This document shows, piece by piece, positions 1 to 5,982 of a DNA stretch of 51,500 nt; position 1 is the stretch's first letter; every line of letters begins with the position of its first letter. The DNA is from an uncultured Clostridia bacterium (lineage in GTDB: Bacteria > Bacillota > Clostridia > Oscillospirales > Oscillospiraceae), in contig CAMVKI010000002.1 in assembly GCA_947168005.1 (NCBI GenBank), positions 1-51,500 on the forward strand, written 5' to 3'. The notes beneath the pieces are model-generated. The model was not told the origin of the DNA. It worked only from the letters and a program-made list of their open reading frames with translations, and did not search any database. The position numbers were made by a program, and so were the translations under genes.

Positions 1-393
1 TTCCCCGTACGGACAAGGCAGCAGGCGTGGCCGTAGCGCCGGCAATCTGCCGGCCCGGTTCCCCGTACGGACAAGGGATCAGGGATCAAGGATCAGGGTG
101 GGGGAAAGGCACCCGCCCGTAGGGGCCGATGCCCACATCGGCCCTGTTTCCCCGCTTGAACAAGGGATCAGGGATCAAGGATCAAGGATCAGGGTGGGGG
201 AAGGGAACAGGGGCGAGGGGTCAGGGATACCCGCCTGTAGGGACGGCACTCTGCCATCCGTCTTTCCCCGCTCGGACAAGGGATCAGGGATCAAGGATCA
301 GGGTGGGGGAAGGGAACAGGGGCGAGGGGTCAGGGATGCCCGCCTGTAGGGACGGCACTCTGCCGTCCGTCTTTCCCCGCTCGGATTAGGCAA
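1..393. repeat. Tandem/interspersed non-coding repeat tract
   Basis: No gene is seen here. The tract is built from three partial units beginning near 113, 231 and 340; the last two are offset by exactly 109 bp. Each unit has a GTAGGG followed by a palindrome (for example GGACGGCA-CTC-TGCCGTCC near 350), then a TTTCCCCGCTCGGACAA-like stretch, then a microrepeat of GGGATCA/AGGATCA heptamers, then GGTGGGGGAA. A shorter related palindrome, GCCGGCAATCTGCCGGC, lies at 38-54 and recurs at 50152-50168. Short open frames through it have repeat-derived sequence and no convincing ribosome site, so they are not called. Confidence 0.8.
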
Positions 394-415
394 GAGGCAA
401 CAGGAGACGGGGGAT

Positions 416-452
416 GCGGATTGCCACGGGCCGTACCGGCCCTCGCAATGAC
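416..452. repeat. Palindromic intergenic repeat
   Basis: An imperfect inverted repeat with outer arms ATTGCC (420-425) and CGCAAT, and inner arms GGGCCG/CGGCCC. The ATTGCC...CGCAATGAC layout resembles dispersed palindromic units of clostridial genomes (recalled, not searched). No coding potential is seen. Confidence 0.55.
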
Positions 453-505
453 AAAATCGAGACCGTTTCCGCCGCAGGGGGCGGCGCCCTCGACGCTCCG
501 CACAC

Positions 506-545
506 CGTAGGGGACGCGCTTATCCGCTCCGCGGATGCGCGTCCC
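506..545. repeat. GTAGGG-type palindromic repeat
   Basis: GTAG (507-510) is followed by a long two-part hairpin: GGGACGCGC (511-519) pairs with GCGCGTCCC (537-545), and the inner ATCCGC (522-527) pairs with GCGGAT (531-536). It has the same GTAGGG-plus-palindrome design as the elements near 118, 237, 346 and 5292. Confidence 0.65.
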
Positions 546-583
546 GGTCCGCCGCGGGCGGACAATTTGCCCCAGGCAAATCC

Positions 584-620
584 AGCCCGGTTCCGATTTA
601 TGGAGCCGGGCTGTTTTTTT
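584..620 (+). terminator. Rho-independent terminator-like hairpin
   Basis: AGCCCGG (584-590) pairs with CCGGGCT (606-612), extended inward through TTCC/GGAG with one wobble, and is followed by seven T residues (614-620). No gene ends just upstream, so it either closes a transcript from left of the window or is a relic. Confidence 0.65.
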
Positions 621-687
621 GCGCTTTCCGCTTATGACAATTGAATTTTCCCCCGCCTTGACAATTTGAATTATTCCCGTCTTTCCC

Positions 688-715
688 TTGCATTTTCCAA
701 AAACTCTGATAAAAT
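688..715 (+). promoter_or_regulatory. Candidate promoter in AT-rich gap
   Basis: TTGCAT (688-693), a 16-bp spacer and TAAAAT (710-715) make a plausible sigma-A promoter in the unusually AT-rich stretch 621-780. A hairpin TGTGTTTTCCG/CGG(T)AAAAACACA follows around 753-782. No intact gene lies directly downstream; the next coding trace is the SLH remnant ending at 936, so this may be the surviving promoter of that lost gene. Confidence 0.35.
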
Positions 716-810
716 AATCCTGCCACATAATTCTATAATATTAACTCGCCGCTTGTGTTTTCCGTTTATCGGTAAAAACACAGGCTCTGGTTCACATACG
801 TCATTACGAG

Positions 811-936
811 ATCCCCGTGGCCTGGGCTTACGGATCGGGGATCACCACGGGAACCGGGGAGGGGACCTTCTCCCCCAACCAGACCTGCACCCGGGCGCAG
901 ATCGTGACCTTCCTCTACAAGGCCTACGCGGAGTAA
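811..936 (+). pseudogene. 3' remnant of an S-layer-homology (SLH) domain protein
   Basis: The frame ending with TAA at 934-936 reads AWAYGSGITTGTGEGTFSPN followed by QTCTRAQIVTFLYKAYAE. This is the C-terminal part of an SLH repeat (consensus WA...GI..G...FSPN...TRAQ...L.R). SLH domains anchor proteins to pyruvylated wall glycans. Similarity fades upstream of about 811 and no start codon or ribosome site is attached, so only about 40 residues of a formerly larger surface protein remain. That the family is SLH is seen directly; that it is a deletion relic rather than a very short gene is inference. Confidence 0.7.
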
Positions 937-974
937 GAGGAAATCGGGGACGGGGAACTTCCCCATGGCCGCAA

Positions 975-1022
975 TACCAAGAAAAAGGCACCCGCGAGGG
1001 CGGCACTTCGTAAGGAAGTGCC
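975..1022. repeat. Left arm of a diverged inverted repeat around the M28 peptidase gene
   Basis: TACCAAGAAAAAGGCACCC (976-994) is the exact reverse complement of 2521-2539. Weaker similarity continues inward for about 25 bp (CGTAAGGAAG here, CGTAAAGAAG in the other arm). The arm also contains the hairpin GGCACTT (1002-1008)/AAGTGCC (1016-1022). Between the arms lies the gene at 1108-2316. Confidence 0.6.
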
Positions 1023-1046
1023 TCCTTCCCTTTGAAAGTAGGGTAG

Positions 1047-1075
1047 TTGACCACGAGGGCCAGAAATGGTACAAT
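1047..1075 (+). promoter_or_regulatory. Sigma-A promoter of the M28 peptidase gene
   Basis: TTGACC (1047-1052), a 17-bp spacer and TACAAT (1070-1075) form a strong vegetative-type promoter. Transcription would start near 1082, about 26 nt before the ATG at 1108, with GAGGAA serving as ribosome site. Confidence 0.75.
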
Positions 1076-1107
1076 GATTAAAACAAATCGGGATTTGAGG
1101 AACAGAA

Positions 1108-2316
1108 ATGGATATAATGGACCCCCTTTTCAGGAACAGCGCGCAAGCTGTTTCCTTTATGATCAAAGAGATCACCCATATCTGTCGGGACATGAAGAAA
1201 CGCGCACCCGGAAGTTCAGGAGAACGCGAAGCCGGGGAATACATGGCGAGTGTCCTGAAAATGGAATGCGGATGCGCGGATGTGAAGGTCGAACCCTTTG
1301 CGGAACACCCGGCCGCCTTCTACGGCTATTTCTGGTTTTCGGCGAGCTTAGACTGCCTCTGTGCGGTCTCATTCTTCTTGCGCCCCTGGCTCAGCATTGT
1401 TTTCGGCGCAGCGGCCCTGCTCCTGTTCCTCTTTCAGTTTGTGCTCTACAAGCAGATCATCGATCCTCTTTTTCCCGAGAACGTGAGCGTGAATGTGACG
1501 GCCGTCCGACCCTGTACGGGGGAAGTGAAGCGGCGGATCTTTTTGAACGGACATATCGATGCCGCTTGGGAATTCCCGCTGAATTATCATTTTGGCGGTG
1601 TTGTGTTTGAGATACCGGGTGTGGTGGCCGTAGTTGGCGTGCTGTTCTATATGGTGCTTGGAGTCTGTTGTCTTTGCGGTGCCGGGGGTTGGACACAAAC
1701 TGTTGGGCTTTGGGGCCTTTTGTTTGTCCCCTTTTTTCTGCTTGTTGGCTGCACCTACGATCCCAGGCAGGTGGTTGACGGTGCCAATGATAATCTGACC
1801 GGCTGCTATATGGGTATCGCGCTTCTGCGTGAGATGGAGCGCCTCGGTGTGAGACTGGAAAACACTGAGCTTGGGGTGATCCTCACCGGTTCCGAGGAAG
1901 CCGGCCTGCGCGGGGCAAAGGCCTGGTGCAAGGCGCATGGGAAAGAGTATCGTGATGTGCCGACCTGCATCATCAGCTACGACACGATCCATGACCCGGA
2001 GAAGCTCATGGTCAACATCAAAGATCTCAACAGTACCGTTTCATCCGATCAGGAGCTTGCTGCATGCTTTCTCCAGGCGGCGGAAGAAAACAAGGTCCCC
2101 TGCAGGAAAGGGCGTGTCCCACTGATGGGCGGCTCAACAGACAGCGCGGCGTTTACACAGGGTGGCTTTCGTTCCATCGGAATCACCGGGCTTAGCCACA
2201 AGCTGGAGGACTACTATCATACGCGCAGAGATTCTTATGACAATCTGAATGAAGCGGGGCTGGAGAACTGCTATCTGGCTACGATCCAATTCATTAGATG
2301 GATAGACGCGCAATAA
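1108..2316 (+). CDS. Membrane-embedded M28-family metallopeptidase
   Basis: A 402-residue protein with the zinc-peptidase pattern of family M28 (aminopeptidase Y/S type): H149-x-D151 in NGHIDAAW, D228 in GANDN, the E263-E264 pair in TGSEEAG, D292 in SYDT, and a late His in the YYHTRRDSYDNL segment. These match the expected two-zinc ligands and catalytic Glu. Unlike soluble M28 enzymes it has hydrophobic segments at about 72-114 and 164-215, interrupting the fold between the first zinc ligand and the second, so it is probably an integral membrane peptidase with unknown substrate. It is monocistronic, with its own promoter and a terminator hairpin at 2425-2457. The start is supported by GAGGAA six nt upstream. 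Confidence 0.8.
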   Translation: MDIMDPLFRNSAQAVSFMIKEITHICRDMKKRAPGSSGEREAGEYMASVLKMECGCADVKVEPFAEHPAAFYGYFWFSASLDCLCAVSFFLRPWLSIVFGAAALLLFLFQFVLYKQIIDPLFPENVSVNVTAVRPCTGEVKRRIFLNGHIDAAWEFPLNYHFGGVVFEIPGVVAVVGVLFYMVLGVCCLCGAGGWTQTVGLWGLLFVPFFLLVGCTYDPRQVVDGANDNLTGCYMGIALLREMERLGVRLENTELGVILTGSEEAGLRGAKAWCKAHGKEYRDVPTCIISYDTIHDPEKLMVNIKDLNSTVSSDQELAACFLQAAEENKVPCRKGRVPLMGGSTDSAAFTQGGFRSIGITGLSHKLEDYYHTRRDSYDNLNEAGLENCYLATIQFIRWIDAQ

Positions 2317-2424
2317 CAAAGACCGACGAATGCATCGTTCTATAAATTCCAGTTTGCCGAATAGGTCTCCTATTGTCCACAGTTATAACGAGCATCGGAT
2401 TATGCCCCACAAAACCCAAGAACA

Positions 2425-2457
2425 AAACTGGCGTGACCGCAACGGTCACGCCGGTTT
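2425..2457. terminator. Strong hairpin after the M28 gene, probable terminator
   Basis: AAACTGGCGTGACCG (2425-2439) pairs with CGGTCACGCCGGTTT (2443-2457) around a CAA loop, a 15-bp stem with one G-T wobble. Short T and A tracts on either side make it potentially bidirectional. It lies about 110 bp after the peptidase stop. Confidence 0.7.
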
Positions 2458-2493
2458 CATATCCTTTTGAGCCGGTGATTGCCATCTCAAAAC

Positions 2494-2539
2494 AGCTTCT
2501 TTACGGAGTACGCCCCGAGGGGTGCCTTTTTCTTGGTAC
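2494..2539. repeat. Right arm of the inverted repeat around the M28 gene
   Basis: GGGTGCCTTTTTCTTGGTA (2521-2539) is the exact reverse complement of 976-994, with weaker continuation leftward to about 2494. It also abuts a 22-nt copy of the tRNA-Arg 3' end (2533-2554), as the authentic terminator arm does beside the real tRNA. Confidence 0.6.
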
Positions 2540-2661
2540 GCCGGAAGGGACTCGGCTGCATTTCTGCCTGGGGCAGAAATAGAGGTATCCCCCAGTGTGC
2601 GCACTGGGGGATGCAGCAGTCCGCCGGACTGCTGCTTTTTGTGATTATTCGAGTCCCTTCC
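2533..2661. repeat. Fragments of the tRNA-Arg 3' end with intervening hairpins
   Basis: Bases 2533-2554 are identical to 2713-2734 (the acceptor/T-arm end of the tRNA-Arg gene), and 2648-2661 is an inverted 14-nt copy of 2723-2736. Between them are two perfect hairpins: ATTTCTGCC (2560-2568)/GGCAGAAAT (2572-2580) and ATCCCCCAGTG (2587-2597)/CACTGGGGGAT (2602-2612). None of these can fold as a complete tRNA. They could be scars of tRNA-targeted integration or of a duplicated tRNA-plus-terminator unit. Confidence 0.65.
2613..2640 (+). terminator. Terminator-like hairpin with T tract
   Basis: GCAGCAGTCCG (2613-2623) pairs with CGGACTGCTGC (2625-2635), followed by TTTTT. It is the third hairpin in the series between the M28 gene and tRNA-Arg. 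No gene ends immediately before it. Confidence 0.55.
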
Positions 2662-2674
2662 TCTGAGTCGGAAT

Positions 2675-2717
2675 ACCAAAAAGACAGGCATCCACAAGGG
2701 ATGCCTGTCTTTTTGGT
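2675..2717 (-). terminator. Terminator of tRNA-Arg
   Basis: ACCAAAAAGACAGGCATCC (2675-2693) and its perfect reverse complement at 2699-2717 make a 19-bp stem with a 5-nt loop. On the minus strand it begins within the ACCA end of the tRNA and finishes in a T-rich tract, so it would end transcription immediately after the tRNA. Confidence 0.75.
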
Positions 2718-2790
2718 ACGCCGGAAGGGACTCGAACCCCCGACCTACTGGTTCGTAGCCAGTCACTCTATCCAACTGAGCTACCGGCGC
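2714..2790 (-). tRNA. tRNA-Arg (anticodon ACG)
   Basis: The minus strand reads GCGCCGG ... CCGGCGT-A-CCA, a 7-bp acceptor stem with a G-U closing pair. The D arm is GCTCAGTTGGATAGAGT, the anticodon arm is ACTGG-CTACGAA-CCAGT with ACG at positions 34-36, and the T arm carries GGTTCGAGTCC. CCA is encoded. ACG (A34 read as inosine) decodes CGN arginine codons. It is a single-gene unit with its own promoter and terminator. Confidence 0.95.
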
Positions 2791-2818
2791 ATACCACGCT
2801 CTCTTGGAGCGCTTAGAT

Positions 2819-2847
2819 ATCATAACACAGGAGTTTGAAAAATGCAA
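2819..2847 (-). promoter_or_regulatory. Promoter of tRNA-Arg
   Basis: On the minus strand TTGCAT (2847-2842), a 17-bp spacer and TATGAT (2824-2819) precede the tRNA 5' end by about 28 nt, as expected for a stable-RNA gene with a short leader. Confidence 0.8.
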
Positions 2848-2961
2848 GCATTATTTTTGAAAAATCAAAAATTTTTTCAATTTTTCAGAAAAAATCAATG
2901 CCTGAACCGAAGCCTGAACCGAATCGCCGCTTCAAAGGCGGTTTCCGCTTCAAAGGTTGCG

Positions 2962-3753
2962 CTATTTCAGGATTCGGCGGATGATTTCGCGCCGGGCCCG
3001 GGCGGGGAGGGCGTTCAGGAGCAGGAGGAGGGGGTTGCGGTTGCAGGAATAGAGGTCCCGGGGATGGGGGACGGTCAGGATCTTTTGCACCAGCTCCGCC
3101 ACCCGCTCCGGCGGGATCCTCCGGGCCTCCACCCGGTTTACGATGCGGCGGAAGCGCGCCGCGTTGAGGGCGTAGTGCTCCGTGTGGGCGCAGAAGGCCT
3201 CGAGCCGGGCGGTGGAGACGTCCAGCAGGCCCGTGTCCACGGCGCCGGGCCGCAGGACGACGACCCGGTGGCCCAGGAGCTGGAGCTCCATGCGCAGGGC
3301 CGAGGCGTAGCGGTCCAGGGCGGTCTTGGTGACGGCGTAGAGGCCGGTGAAGGGCAGGGGGTCCAGGGGCGCAAGCTCGCTGGTGGTGATCAGGATCCGG
3401 GCCTGGGGCTCCAGTAGGGGCAGCAGGGCCCGGTTCACCCGCCAGGGGCCGAAGAGGTTGACCTGGAAGATCCGGTTCCAGGCCGCCTCGTCCAGCTCCA
3501 CCAGGGAGTCCAGATCATAGAGCCCGGCCAGGTGGACGACGGCGTTCAGCCGGACGCCCGCGGCCCCCAGGGCCTCGGCGGCGGCCTCCACCGAGGCCGG
3601 GTCCGTGAGGTCGGCCCGGAGGAAGCGCAGGCCGGGGAGCCCGGCGGGCTCCCGCAGGTCCAGACCCCAGACGGTCCAGCCCGCCTCCAGAAGCCGCCGG
3701 GCCGCGGCGCGGCCCATGCCGCCCGCGGCGCCGGTGATCAATACGGTTTTCAT
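2962..3753 (-). CDS. Short-chain dehydrogenase/reductase (SDR)
   Basis: A 263-residue classical SDR: the N-terminal nucleotide-binding motif TGAAGGMG lies at 7-14, an NAG-like HLAG follows, a catalytic Ser is in TTSE near 124, and the catalytic Tyr and Lys are in YAVTK near 139-143. It should oxidise or reduce a small alcohol/ketone with NAD(P). The substrate is not readable from sequence. It follows the kinase gene by 16 bp on the same strand, so the two are probably co-transcribed; no clear Shine-Dalgarno precedes its ATG, consistent with translational coupling. It could act on the same sugar or polyol that the kinase handles (inference). Confidence 0.85.
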   Translation of the reverse strand: MKTVLITGAAGGMGRAAARRLLEAGWTVWGLDLREPAGLPGLRFLRADLTDPASVEAAAEALGAAGVRLNAVVHLAGLYDLDSLVELDEAAWNRIFQVNLFGPWRVNRALLPLLEPQARILITTSELAPLDPLPFTGLYAVTKTALDRYASALRMELQLLGHRVVVLRPGAVDTGLLDVSTARLEAFCAHTEHYALNAARFRRIVNRVEARRIPPERVAELVQKILTVPHPRDLYSCNRNPLLLLLNALPARARREIIRRILK

Positions 3754-3769
3754 GCGGCCGCTTCGGGGC

Positions 3770-5155
3770 TCAGCGCTCCGGCAGAGCCGGGAGGCTGGCG
3801 GCGGCGATGCTCTGGCCCACGCGGCGGGCCTTCTCGTCGGGCAGCATGACGGTGACCTTGGCGGCCAGCTCCGGGTATTCCTCCCCGAGGACCCGGTTGC
3901 ACTCGGCGATCAGAACGTCGCCGCCGACGCCGGAGGCCACCCGGCCCATGACCAGGACCCAGCGCAGGTCGTAGTACTTGGAATAGAGGGCCACGGTGTG
4001 GGCGAAGTAGACGCCGATGCTCCGGAAGATTTCCAGCGCGCCGGGATGTCCGGCCTCGGCCAGCTTCTGGACCTCCTTGAGCTTCTCCGCCAGGCTCAGG
4101 CTGTCGGCGAGGGCAATGCCCGCCCGGGGGGCCAGACGGATCACCGCGTCCTGGGAGAAATACTTGCAGCCCACGCCGCGGTCTGTGGACCACTCGTCCT
4201 GCTCGGCCGCGTCCTGGAGGTCCACCGGGGCGAAGGCCAGCTCGTTGAACCAGCCCAGGATCTTCCGGTCCGGGGTCACGTAGCCGCCGGCCTCGCTGGT
4301 GCCCATGGCAATGCCCATGACCGCGCCGGAATCCAGGCTCATGGAGCCCGCCAGAGCCGTCACGTCGCCGTCGTTGATGACCACGATGGGCACGTCGCCG
4401 ATCTCCTTCGCGGCCCGGTCATAGATGGAGTGGACCAGCTTCTTCTCGCTGCGGGGGATCTTGATAAAGAGGGAGCAGACCCGGGGCTCGTTGCCCACGA
4501 AGGTGCCGGCGGAGGAGACGCCGATGGCGTCCACCCGGGGCATCTTGGAGGCGGCGGTCCTGAAGGCCTCCACGATGCCGTTGTACTGATAGCTCAGATC
4601 CTCGGACTGCTTGGGGAACCAGACGACCTCCTCGGAGTAGACGGTCTTGCCGTCGATGACCGCAGAGACCTTCCGGTCGGAGCCGCCGGCGTCAAAGCCG
4701 ATGCGGCAGCCCTCCAGATGGCCGCCCACGGCCTTGGGCTGTTCGTTGGCGGCGGGGAACTCCGCCTCGTTCTCGCAGATGACGATCTCGAAGGGCCGGT
4801 CGAAGACGTCCTCCATAAAGTGGATGTCGAACTCCCGCACGCCGCCTACCCGGTAGGCGTCCAGGAGCTTCCGGGCGGTCTCCTCGCAGCCGAGGACCGT
4901 GACCCGCCAGCCGCCCACGCTCCAGAGCAGGAACTTCACGTAGCGCTCCAGATAGCGGTAGTTGGCCTCGGCGTATTCCTCGCCCCGGAGGAAGGAGGAG
5001 AAGACGGAGACGCTGCCGTGGTCCCGGGAGACGGCGACGCGGAAGGGGCGGTCGGCCTCCTTCAGAAAGGCCTCGGCCCAGACCTGGAAGGGGATGAACT
5101 CCGGCTCCAGGGAGGGCTTGTTCTTGTAGTCGTAGGAAATGCCAAGATAATTCAT
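3770..5155 (-). CDS. ROK/actin-like ATPase family kinase
   Basis: A 461-residue protein. From about residue 150 it has an actin-like ATPase layout: phosphate-1 motif IGFDAGGSDRK, an SSAGTFVGN segment, INDGDVTALAG containing the probable catalytic Asp, and the glycine-rich MGIAMGTSEAGG phosphate-2 motif. This suits a ROK-type sugar kinase or relative. The first about 150 residues are an extension not expected in a 300-residue ROK kinase, and the canonical ROK zinc cysteine cluster is not evident, so the substrate is open. The ATG at 5155 is chosen over a TTG six bases upstream because GAGG lies seven bases before it. It is first gene of the minus-strand operon driven from 5228-5256. Confidence 0.6.
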   Translation of the reverse strand: MNYLGISYDYKNKPSLEPEFIPFQVWAEAFLKEADRPFRVAVSRDHGSVSVFSSFLRGEEYAEANYRYLERYVKFLLWSVGGWRVTVLGCEETARKLLDAYRVGGVREFDIHFMEDVFDRPFEIVICENEAEFPAANEQPKAVGGHLEGCRIGFDAGGSDRKVSAVIDGKTVYSEEVVWFPKQSEDLSYQYNGIVEAFRTAASKMPRVDAIGVSSAGTFVGNEPRVCSLFIKIPRSEKKLVHSIYDRAAKEIGDVPIVVINDGDVTALAGSMSLDSGAVMGIAMGTSEAGGYVTPDRKILGWFNELAFAPVDLQDAAEQDEWSTDRGVGCKYFSQDAVIRLAPRAGIALADSLSLAEKLKEVQKLAEAGHPGALEIFRSIGVYFAHTVALYSKYYDLRWVLVMGRVASGVGGDVLIAECNRVLGEEYPELAAKVTVMLPDEKARRVGQSIAAASLPALPER

Positions 5156-5227
5156 AATCAAACCTCATTTTTATCTGCGTCCCGGCCGTCCTCCCGAAAG
5201 AGCGGCGCACCGCAGGTTCTACCTTGG

Positions 5228-5256
5228 ATTGTATCTTAAATTCCCGCTTTTGTCAA
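5228..5256 (-). promoter_or_regulatory. Promoter of the kinase-SDR operon
   Basis: On the minus strand TTGACA (5256-5251), a 17-bp spacer and TACAAT (5233-5228) give a near-consensus sigma-A promoter. The start would be near 5221, leaving a leader of about 65 nt before the ATG at 5155. Confidence 0.85.
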
Positions 5257-5291
5257 CAGTTGGATGCCGCCTTACGCATGAAGCCCTGATC

Positions 5292-5385
5292 CGTAGGGAG
5301 GCATCCCCTGATGCCTCCGCCGCTGCGGGGCAGCGGCGTCATTGCCGCCGGCAATGACAGGAGCGATGAGGGCATCGCTCCCTAC
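5292..5385. repeat. Array of four back-to-back hairpins
   Basis: Four perfect or near-perfect hairpins lie head to tail: GGAGGCAT (5297-5304)/ATGCCTCC (5311-5318); GCCGCTG (5319-5325)/CAGCGGC (5331-5337); GTCATTGCCG (5338-5347)/CGGCAATGAC (5349-5358); GAGCGATG (5361-5368)/CATCGCTC (5373-5380). The array is bounded by GTAGGG on the left and its inverse CCCTAC on the right, making a composite of two inverted GTAGGG-type elements. It sits between two divergent promoters. Confidence 0.8.
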
Positions 5386-5443
5386 GAGATGGCCGCAGGG
5401 CTGTGCCGGAGCGGAAAACAAATCGCGGCGCGAGAAATGTATC

Positions 5444-5472
5444 TTGACAAAATGATGATTTTGTGGTATAAT
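5444..5472 (+). promoter_or_regulatory. Perfect-consensus sigma-A promoter of the tail-like mini-operon
   Basis: TTGACA (5444-5449), exactly 17 bp, then TATAAT (5467-5472). Transcription should start near 5479, leaving a leader of about 120 nt before the small peptide at 5600. The leader contains short inverted segments but no riboswitch class was recognised. Confidence 0.9.
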
Positions 5473-5599
5473 ACAGATAGTCCGGGAGGATAGTTTCTTT
5501 TAGAACAATAGTATCTTAGAAAGATGCAATCGGAAGCGGGGGGTGCTTTCGGGACGGGAGGCCGTTTTCCCGGAGATGAATGAAAACAGGAGGTACGAT

Positions 5600-5638
5600 A
5601 TGAAAACAGAAGCATGGAAGGGGAGGAGAACGGTATGA
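5600..5638 (+). CDS. 12-residue leader peptide, translationally coupled
   Basis: AGGAGG (5588-5593) precedes an ATG at 5600 that opens a 12-codon frame, MKTEAWKGRRTV. Its TGA stop (5636-5638) overlaps the next gene's ATG (5635) in an ATGA junction. The strong ribosome site and the overlap suggest it is translated and couples translation into the next gene. It has no run of one amino acid typical of an attenuator. It could also be a remnant of a longer upstream gene. Confidence 0.45.
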   Translation: MKTEAWKGRRTV

Positions 5639-5982
5639 AGCCCTACGCAGTGCAAAGCTTTCGAAGTGACCGGGGAGAGGTGGCGGAGTGCCGGGTCCTG
5701 AAGCCCGGCGTCGAGAGCCTGCGGACCGAGGAAATCACCGGGACGGAGCTCACGCTGACGCCCAAGCCGGGTGTCCTCTACCGCTGCGGGGAGCTGCGCT
5801 TGCTGGACGTCAGCAGCTTCCCCGCCGCGGGCAGGCTCGTGATTTGGTTCACTTCCGGCGCCGCGCCGACCGCCACCGTGGGCATCGCCAACTTTGCCGC
5901 CGAGGCCAACAAGCGGTATCGCATCACGGTTGAGGACGGCTATGCCACCTACGATGCGTGGCCCGCAGGAGGTGTGGAATAA
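5635..5982 (+). CDS. Hypothetical protein of a phage-tail-like module
   Basis: A 115-residue protein that I cannot assign to a named family. It is predicted soluble, rich in short beta-type segments, with aromatic-containing repeats such as GVLYRCGEL and NKRYRITVEDGYATYDAW. This style is common in small proteins near prophage tail fibre genes (recalled, not searched). The ATG at 5635 is chosen over one at 5614 because GGGGAGGAGAACGGT lies before it and the leader peptide ends there. Its stop overlaps the next start (TAATG). It is first of four co-oriented short genes. Confidence 0.55.
   Translation: MKPYAVQSFRSDRGEVAECRVLKPGVESLRTEEITGTELTLTPKPGVLYRCGELRLLDVSSFPAAGRLVIWFTSGAAPTATVGIANFAAEANKRYRITVEDGYATYDAWPAGGVE

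Noticed and set aside
98-389. Short overlapping plus-strand frames in the repeat tract
   Set aside because: Their sequences simply translate the tandem repeats in two frames; no ribosome site or homology signal.
109-393. Possible CRISPR array
   Set aside because: The repeated unit is about 109 bp with no short constant repeats separated by unique spacers, and no cas genes are present.
975-2539. Insertion sequence around the M28 gene
   Set aside because: No transposase frame and the repeats are diverged and 1.5 kb apart with a normal promoter-gene-terminator unit inside; kept only as an inverted-repeat observation.
2533-2554. A second tRNA-Arg gene
   Set aside because: Only the last about 20 nt match; D, anticodon and most of the T arm are missing.
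3605-5239. A plus-strand open frame of 544 codons opposite the kinase gene
   Set aside because: Low-complexity Gly/Ala/Asp composition and no ribosome site; the minus-strand kinase has clear ATPase motifs and its own promoter.
5479-5599. Riboswitch in the leader of the tail-like operon
   Set aside because: Only short GC-rich inverted segments are visible; no conserved core of a known riboswitch was recognised.
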